From positions 1 through 9,643 of the forward strand of contig DBTS01000141.1 in NCBI GenBank assembly GCA_002307175.1: 9,643 nucleotides of DNA. The letters run 5' to 3'. Of the stretch, positions 6,016 through 9,643 are shown one piece after another. The notes beneath the pieces were generated by a model that was given only the letters and a program-made list of their open reading frames with translations, ran no database searches and was not told the DNA's origin. Source of the DNA: Rhodocyclaceae bacterium UBA1310 (GTDB taxonomy: Bacteria > Pseudomonadota > Gammaproteobacteria > Burkholderiales > Rhodocyclaceae). Positions within the stretch are counted from its first letter, which is position 1. Each line of letters starts with the position of its first letter. Both the position numbers and the translations under genes were made by a program.

Positions 6016-6143
6016 GTAGGGTGTCAATGAGCGATGAGCGAATTGCACCGAACGCGCATACCATCACGATGGTGCGGTGATGTGGGTATGGCTGACGCGG
6101 AAGGTGCAATTCGCTGCGCTCATTGTTCGCTTCGCCACCCTAC
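6016..6143. repeat. Inverted REP pair (BIME-like), copy C
   Basis: The left arm 6016-6049 (GTAGGGTGTCAATGAGCG to GCGAATTGCACC) and the right arm 6103-6143 are inverted. The centre has its own dyad: ATACCATCAC at about 6058-6067 against GTGAT and GGTAT at about 6077-6090, with CCATC/GATGG at 6061-6072. The whole 128 bp could fold as one long branched hairpin. It ends 108 bp before the SsuA-like gene, so it lies in that gene's upstream region. Confidence 0.85.
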
Positions 6144-6251
6144 GAAAAACGGCTATGTATATAAGCATAACCATACTCTGCTTTATGATTGGATCGGCCA
6201 CGCGGCAGGTTTTAGGCTGAGGCCTCCAATACAAACAGAGAGAGGTTTCAC

Positions 6252-7226
6252 GTGCGCCTGCACTCCATTCAATACGCCAGAGGCATTCTGGCACTGGCGA
6301 GCGTTTTTTGTGTGAGTCTGTTCTTCAATACCACGGCCTCTGCACAGGCCCAGCCTAAAGAGATACGCATCGGCTTTCAGAAAGGCTCTGCCATTCTTGT
6401 GCTGGCGCGCAAGCAGGGCGTGATCGAGAAGCGCCTCAAGCCGCTGGGGGTGACTGTGAAATGGTCGGAATTCCAGTTTGGCCCACCCATGCTGGAAGCC
6501 ATGGGCGCGGGGGCGGTGGATCTGGGCTCGGTGGGTGACACGCCGCCGGTATTCGCCCAGGCAGGTGGCTCAAACCTGGTGTATGTGGCGGCGACGCCTT
6601 CGAGCGAACACGCCGTGCTCGTCCCGAAAAACTCGCCAATCCGCACCCTTGCAGACCTGCGGGGCAAGAAGGTGGCGTTCGGCAAGGGCTCCAGTGCGCA
6701 TAACGTGGCCTTGAAAGCACTGGCGCTGGGTGGGCTGACGCTCAAGGATGTTGAGCCGGTGTATCTCTCTCCCGCCGATGCCACGGCGGCGTTCAATGGT
6801 GGCAACGTTGATGCGTGGGTGGTGTGGGACCCCTACTATGCGATTGCCGAGCGGCAATATGGCGCCCGCGTGATTGCGGACACGTCGGATAGAAGGCTGG
6901 CGAGCGCTTCCTATTACATGGCCTACCGGGATTTTGCGGAGAAATACCCGCAGGTGCTGGCAGCGGTGATCGACGAGCTGACCAAGCTCACGGTAAAAGC
7001 CGGCGAGAACCGCGCCGAGCTTGCCGCTGTGGCGGCAGAGGCGACGGGCACCGATGCCGAGATCTGGAAGCTCGCGTTCAGGCGTGCCAGCTTCACGGTG
7101 GGCCCCGTCACCGATGCCAACATCGCCCAGCAGCAACAGCTGGCGGATAGCTTTGTGGCCCTTGGCATCATCCCGCGCAAGATCAACATCAGCGAGATTG
7201 TGTGGCGGGCGCCGGCAAAGCGTTGA
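6252..7226 (+). CDS. SsuA-like periplasmic sulfonate-binding protein (ABC transporter)
   Basis: This 324-residue protein is close to the SsuA length of about 319. It starts with a signal peptide (1-33: basic start, hydrophobic core LALASVFCVSLFF, cleavage near ASAQA). The mature part begins KEIRIGFQKGSAILVLARKQ and continues through VKWSEFQFGPPMLEAMGAGA and DLGSVGDTPPVFAQ. These are hallmark segments of aliphatic sulfonate and related binding proteins (NMT1/SsuA fold). GNVDAWVVWDPYYAIAE (about 184-200) fits the second lobe. SsuA delivers alkanesulfonates to the SsuBC transporter for sulfur assimilation, but no permease, ATPase or SsuD/SsuE gene is next to it here. It may serve a transporter encoded elsewhere, or bind a different anion such as taurine or a sulfate ester. 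The start is GTG at 6252, preceded by GAGAGG (6240-6245) at six bases. A TATGAT box (6184-6189) may be the -10; no clear -35. Confidence 0.88.
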   Translation: MRLHSIQYARGILALASVFCVSLFFNTTASAQAQPKEIRIGFQKGSAILVLARKQGVIEKRLKPLGVTVKWSEFQFGPPMLEAMGAGAVDLGSVGDTPPVFAQAGGSNLVYVAATPSSEHAVLVPKNSPIRTLADLRGKKVAFGKGSSAHNVALKALALGGLTLKDVEPVYLSPADATAAFNGGNVDAWVVWDPYYAIAERQYGARVIADTSDRRLASASYYMAYRDFAEKYPQVLAAVIDELTKLTVKAGENRAELAAVAAEATGTDAEIWKLAFRRASFTVGPVTDANIAQQQQLADSFVALGIIPRKINISEIVWRAPAKR

Positions 7227-7239
7227 TGCGTGTGTGTGC

Positions 7240-7268
7240 CAAGCAATCTGGGGCATTCAGATGGCTTG
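7240..7268. terminator. Hairpin after the SsuA-like gene, possible terminator
   Basis: CAAGCAATCTG (7240-7250) and CAGATGGCTTG (7258-7268) form an 11-bp stem with one mismatch and a 7-base loop, starting 13 bp after the stop codon. Position suggests transcription end or mRNA 3' protection. There is no T-run on either side, so intrinsic termination is doubtful. Confidence 0.45.
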
Positions 7269-7284
7269 TGATGCGGGAGCGGGG

Positions 7285-7337
7285 GACGCGGAAGGTGGAG
7301 TTCGCTCTCGCCCATTGTTCGCTTTGCCGCCCTTGAC
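7285..7337 (-). repeat. Decayed REP right-arm remnant
   Basis: GACGCGGAAGGTGGAGTTCG followed by CTCTCGCCCATTGTTCGC matches the right half of the inverted pairs with several substitutions. The outer edge reads GTCA on the minus strand instead of GTAG. The left arm is missing. The rest of 7338-7422 holds nothing I recognise. Confidence 0.65.
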
Positions 7338-7422
7338 GAGTTGTTGATCGCACGGCGAATGATGAGACTGTTGCAGGGGAATAGTCGGGCGAGCAGTGGT
7401 AATCATGGGCAATCCTCTGTGC

Positions 7423-8016
7423 TTACGCCTTGGTAGTTGCCTCAGTCGCCCGCGCTTTCTCCAGCAATCGGGCCAGTAGCTGCACACCGGGATATTCCGC
7501 AATCTCACGCAGGGCGCGGTTCTTGATTTGCCCCAAGACGTTGAGGTCGCGCAGCACACCATGAGTCAGCAGGAAGGCAGCGTCATCAACGAGATGCATG
7601 AGTTCCTTGCGCGTGATATCCGGTTTGCGGCGCAGGTCCGAATAGCGCCGCAGGCGTCGGCGCACTGTCTGTGTCTGGCGACGGCATTCCGGGCAGTGCA
7701 CGCAATCGGCATCCACGTTGAAGCGCAGCGTTTCAAACCAGTATTTCTGCTCCCGCGCGAAGAAGAGAAAATCCCGGCCGCACTGGCGGCAGTGTCGAAG
7801 GACGTCTACGTAATAGCGGCGCGGGTAGATGCTGAAATCCTGGCGAGACGTGTCGGCAAGCAGCACCGTCTCGGGATAGATCTCGTCATGGCCCAGGCGC
7901 CAGTAGCCGTTGCGGATTTCAGCTTCCGGTATGGCGATGCCAGAAGGGCGCGGCGCTGAGCCGTAGCGCGGGTGGGGGACGAGGTTGGGGCGGGTTTTGT
8001 TGGTGCGTTTACCCAT
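7423..8016 (-). CDS. Zinc-ribbon domain protein of unknown function
   Basis: This 197-residue protein carries a treble Cys-pair zinc ribbon: C76-x2-C79 and C108-x2-C111, with an extra C105. The block CRQCGRDFLFFAREQKYWFE and later CPECRRQ matches the CxxCgkxFxFxxxEQxxW...CpeCR pattern of the probable zinc-ribbon family (zf-trcl-like). The preceding part (20-70) has IPEAEIRNGYWRLGHDEIYP and YPRRYYVDV, likely a strand-rich extension. The C-terminal third (120-195) is helical and charged. Nucleic acid or protein binding is plausible; nothing here proves either. A TTG start at 8061 would add 15 residues; the ATG at 8016 is preferred because MGKRTNK gives a typical soluble N-terminus, but neither start has a clear Shine-Dalgarno. 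That suggests translation coupled to the 214-aa gene, which ends 72 bp upstream on the same strand. Confidence 0.8.
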   Translation of the reverse strand: MGKRTNKTRPNLVPHPRYGSAPRPSGIAIPEAEIRNGYWRLGHDEIYPETVLLADTSRQDFSIYPRRYYVDVLRHCRQCGRDFLFFAREQKYWFETLRFNVDADCVHCPECRRQTQTVRRRLRRYSDLRRKPDITRKELMHLVDDAAFLLTHGVLRDLNVLGQIKNRALREIAEYPGVQLLARLLEKARATEATTKA

Positions 8017-8088
8017 GATGTCGAGTGCTTGGCCGAAATTCTTTCGTGAGTCTGGCAGCAAGGAAGCTTGCTTTGGAGGGCAGGCGTG

Positions 8089-8733
8089 TCAGGCAAAGAC
8101 GATGGCTGATTTGTGCTCGATACTTAATCGGGCGGCTTCGTACAGTGCCAGCCATGCCGCATATTCGCGGGACAGACCTTCATCACTCTCCAGTATCGAG
8201 TTGATTCTTGCCGCTTCTTGATCGGCGAGTTCTCCGTTTTGGAGGGTGATGCCCAAGGCCGGTGCAACCAGCACGAGTTCTTCCAGCAGGCGGTAAGACG
8301 AGCCAAGCATGCCGCCGGGGAGTTCGAACTCGTCTGATTCTGCGAACAACACTTTGCGAAAATCGATGGGAACGTAAAAGCCTTCCGCGTCGGAGTGGCA
8401 GATAAGGTGGCTTTCAAGCCGGTCGCTGACGCTTTGGAAAACCGGATCAGCGATTGGTATTTCACCCGCGGCCAGGGGTGTGGCGAGCCAGTTGGGGTCA
8501 GACAAACGGCGAGCGTAGGCTCTGCGCAGATAGTGAATGAAGGAGTACGGAAAAGAGCAAAGGGAAGAGCGGCTATTCAATGGCGGTAAAGTCCGTGGCT
8601 CTGTGTGTGCAGGCAGACCGGCCGCTCTCAGTACCTGATTTACGATACCGAAGCTCTCTTCAAGCCAGTCTGCCCCTTCTGGATCGTACTCAAGCAATTC
8701 TGCCAGATAGCCTATGCTGATCGATAGCCCCAA
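8089..8733 (-). CDS. Hypothetical protein (MGLSI N-terminus), first gene of a pair
   Basis: This 214-residue protein has no recognised domain. It is acidic, mixed alpha/beta and soluble, with no signal peptide or membrane span. The N-terminal block MGLSISIGYLAELLEYDPEG and WLEESFGIVNQVLRAAGLP, followed by SFPYSFIHYLRRAYARR (60-76), feels like a conserved family seen as hypothetical proteins in other proteobacteria; that is memory, not a search result. The C-terminal half has GFYVPIDFRKVLF (118-130) and a long helix region (170-205). Its acidic character and small size resemble immunity or adaptor proteins, but no toxin partner lies next to it. The start is TTG, fixed by AGGAG six bases upstream and by the absence of an ATG nearby. 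It probably forms an operon with the zinc-ribbon gene downstream. Confidence 0.75.
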   Translation of the reverse strand: MGLSISIGYLAELLEYDPEGADWLEESFGIVNQVLRAAGLPAHTEPRTLPPLNSRSSLCSFPYSFIHYLRRAYARRLSDPNWLATPLAAGEIPIADPVFQSVSDRLESHLICHSDAEGFYVPIDFRKVLFAESDEFELPGGMLGSSYRLLEELVLVAPALGITLQNGELADQEAARINSILESDEGLSREYAAWLALYEAARLSIEHKSAIVFA

Positions 8734-8739
8734 GATGAT

Positions 8740-8744
8740 CTCCT
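8740..8744 (-). promoter_or_regulatory. Strong Shine-Dalgarno fixing a TTG start
   Basis: On the minus strand AGGAG lies six bases before TTG at 8733. It is the best ribosome site in this part of the window and supports a TTG start for the 214-residue protein. Confidence 0.7.
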
Positions 8745-8768
8745 GTCAGAATCCATAAACACGCCAGC

Positions 8769-8785
8769 CTGCTTTTCAAAAGCAG
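8769..8785. other. Short perfect palindrome between two minus-strand genes
   Basis: CTGCTTTT and AAAAGCAG surround a single C; as RNA this would fold with a 6-bp stem and 5-base loop. It lies 42 bp after the 147-residue gene and 36 bp before the TTG start. It could be a weak terminator or an operator; no T-run follows. Confidence 0.35.
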
Positions 8786-8826
8786 AGTTGTACTCTTGTG
8801 GCGAAGAGATGATTGGGCATTATGCC

Positions 8827-9270
8827 TCAGTGCCCGCCATTCTTGCGCGTGCGTGAGGCAGTGATCAGCACCTGTGCGTCACCCTGCAGTTGCAGCAGGT
8901 AGATGGCCTGCTGGAGGGGGCCGGCATTCAGCGGGGCGCAGTCCAGTCTGTGACATTGTGCGCTCTGTGTAAAGGTGGCGTAGCGGTTGATGAGGTCAAT
9001 GAGGTAAAAAGCCAGGCGTTCGCGCTGGTCGAGCACGAGCAGGTCTTCAACGAGATGGCCGAATTCGAGGCTCCAGTTCTCGATCCGGGTCTGCCCGCCG
9101 GGGGGAGTGCCGAGCGCTGATTCGACGGTTTCTTCTGGCGCCAGGTGTCTCACGCTGAGGGTGTAGAGCACGTCGTCGGTGGAGAGGGCGCGCCCGACAG
9201 CATCCATGTAACCGTTCAGGTGGTCGGTGTGGCGGGGGATGGAGAAGTCCGCAGTGATGGTGTCTGACAT
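8827..9270 (-). CDS. Hypothetical protein, 147 residues
   Basis: I do not recognise this protein. From MSDTITADFS it is mainly helical and acidic, with amphipathic segments at 28-42, 67-98 (SLEFGHLVEDLLVLDQRERL and LAFYLIDLINRYATF) and 117-130 (GPLQQAIYLLQLQGD). A basic tail ends in RTRKNGGH. There is no signal peptide and no metal motif, although C106 and C111 are close together. The chosen ATG at 9270 lacks a Shine-Dalgarno. Two ATG codons 9 and 11 codons upstream are possible but no better, and further upstream the frame runs into the REP cluster at 9448-9520. It is co-directional with the 214-residue gene 93 bp downstream, but the hairpin at 8769-8785 and the separate ribosome site suggest it may be its own unit. 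Confidence 0.55.
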   Translation of the reverse strand: MSDTITADFSIPRHTDHLNGYMDAVGRALSTDDVLYTLSVRHLAPEETVESALGTPPGGQTRIENWSLEFGHLVEDLLVLDQRERLAFYLIDLINRYATFTQSAQCHRLDCAPLNAGPLQQAIYLLQLQGDAQVLITASRTRKNGGH

Positions 9271-9447
9271 GGCTAGGCTGGATGGCATCGGCATGTGTGA
9301 TGTGCGTATGGTGCCACAGGTGCAGAGGCATGCGTGGGACGACGACAGGCGGTTGTGATTTGGCGCAGAAACCTGCCCGTGTGGGCTGGTGTTTCGGTGC
9401 GGGTGGAGATTTACATTTTTTGCGAAGTGCTGAGGGAGATATGAGAT

Positions 9448-9520
9448 TGCGCCCTCCGGGCGGAGGGTGGATCGGCGCAATTGCGCTGCGCTGCATTGTT
9501 CCTGCTACGCAGCGCCCTAC
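9448..9520 (-). repeat. REP-like element, GGCG/CGCC variant
   Basis: This is the third copy of the unit at 2046-2117 and 5919-5990: CGCCCTCCGGGCG, then GAGGGTGGATCGGCGCAATT, GCATTGTTCC, and GCGCCCTAC at the outer edge. CGCAAACCTGTTGGTATGCC, the standard linker, follows. It lies upstream of the 147-residue gene. Confidence 0.75.
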
Positions 9521-9545
9521 GCAAACCTGTTGGTATGCCAATGAT

Positions 9546-9593
9546 GTATGGCGTCAATTCGCTTGCCGCTCATTGTTCGCTTCGCCACCCTGC
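9546..9593. repeat. Collapsed inverted REP pair
   Basis: The left edge GTATGGCGTCAATTCGC joins directly to CGCTCATTGTTCGCTTCGCC and ACCCTGC. So the left GTAG-side edge and the right arm are present, but the central segment of about 80 bp seen in copies A, B and C is missing. The linker (GGTGGGCATGCC, about 9601-9612) follows. The remaining bases to 9643 hold nothing I recognise. Confidence 0.6.
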
Positions 9594-9643
9594 GAAAACC
9601 GGTGGGCATGCCAAAGGTGATCGGGTCGAGCTGACGGGATGTC

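Noticed and set aside
5523..6315. Short open frames on both strands of the second repeat region
   Set aside because: They are translations of the repeats; the same peptides recur around each copy, which reflects repeat DNA and not genes.
1..9643. CRISPR array from the recurring short repeats
   Set aside because: Repeats are dispersed in both orientations with irregular spacing and conserved centres; there are no unique spacers of constant length.

Overview
The window looks like a chromosomal segment of a fairly GC-rich proteobacterium. A beta- or gammaproteobacterium is my best guess, from codon use, SsuA-like and pirin-like proteins, and the style of the intergenic repeats; no rRNA or marker gene fixes the lineage. 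No tRNA, rRNA, CRISPR array, phage gene or transposase gene is visible. It holds eight credible protein genes in small, functionally unrelated modules, separated by unusually repeat-rich spacers.

Layout: a partial repeat (1-27); a pirin-family cupin on the minus strand (66-953); divergent from it, a small TPR protein (1215-1709); a gene-free repeat region (about 1710-2359); a cytoplasmic molybdopterin oxidoreductase on the minus strand (2360-4417); a promoter and a two-gene toxin-antitoxin operon, with a Phd-like antitoxin and a PIN-domain VapC toxin overlapping by ATGA (4683-5497); a second gene-free repeat region (about 5498-6250); an orphan SsuA-like periplasmic sulfonate-binding protein (6252-7226); a repeat remnant; then three minus-strand genes: a 147-aa hypothetical (8827-9270), a 214-aa hypothetical with a TTG start and strong Shine-Dalgarno (8089-8733), and a zinc-ribbon protein (7423-8016). 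The last two look like an operon. The window ends in another repeat cluster (about 9448-9616).

The main non-coding signal is a family of REP-like palindromes. Each begins with GTAG (5' side of the hairpin) and ends in AATTGCACC or AATTGCGCC. They sit singly and as inverted pairs of about 127 bp (2143-2269, 5661-5788, 6016-6143), joined by a conserved YATGCCAA linker. This architecture matches REP/BIME elements moved by RAYT (REP-associated tyrosine transposase) enzymes, though no RAYT gene lies here. Within the first repeat region, a segment of about 208 bp (1828-2035) is bounded by inverted copies of a 53-bp twin-hairpin module. It is missing from the otherwise parallel repeat region near 5.9 kb, so it resembles a MITE-like insertion into a REP array.

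The genes do not form one pathway. The functional units are the TA operon, the stand-alone molybdoenzyme, the orphan binding protein, and the 214-aa/zinc-ribbon pair of unknown role. Function calls are strongest for the pirin, the PIN toxin, SsuA and the molybdoenzyme family, and weakest for the 147- and 214-aa proteins.
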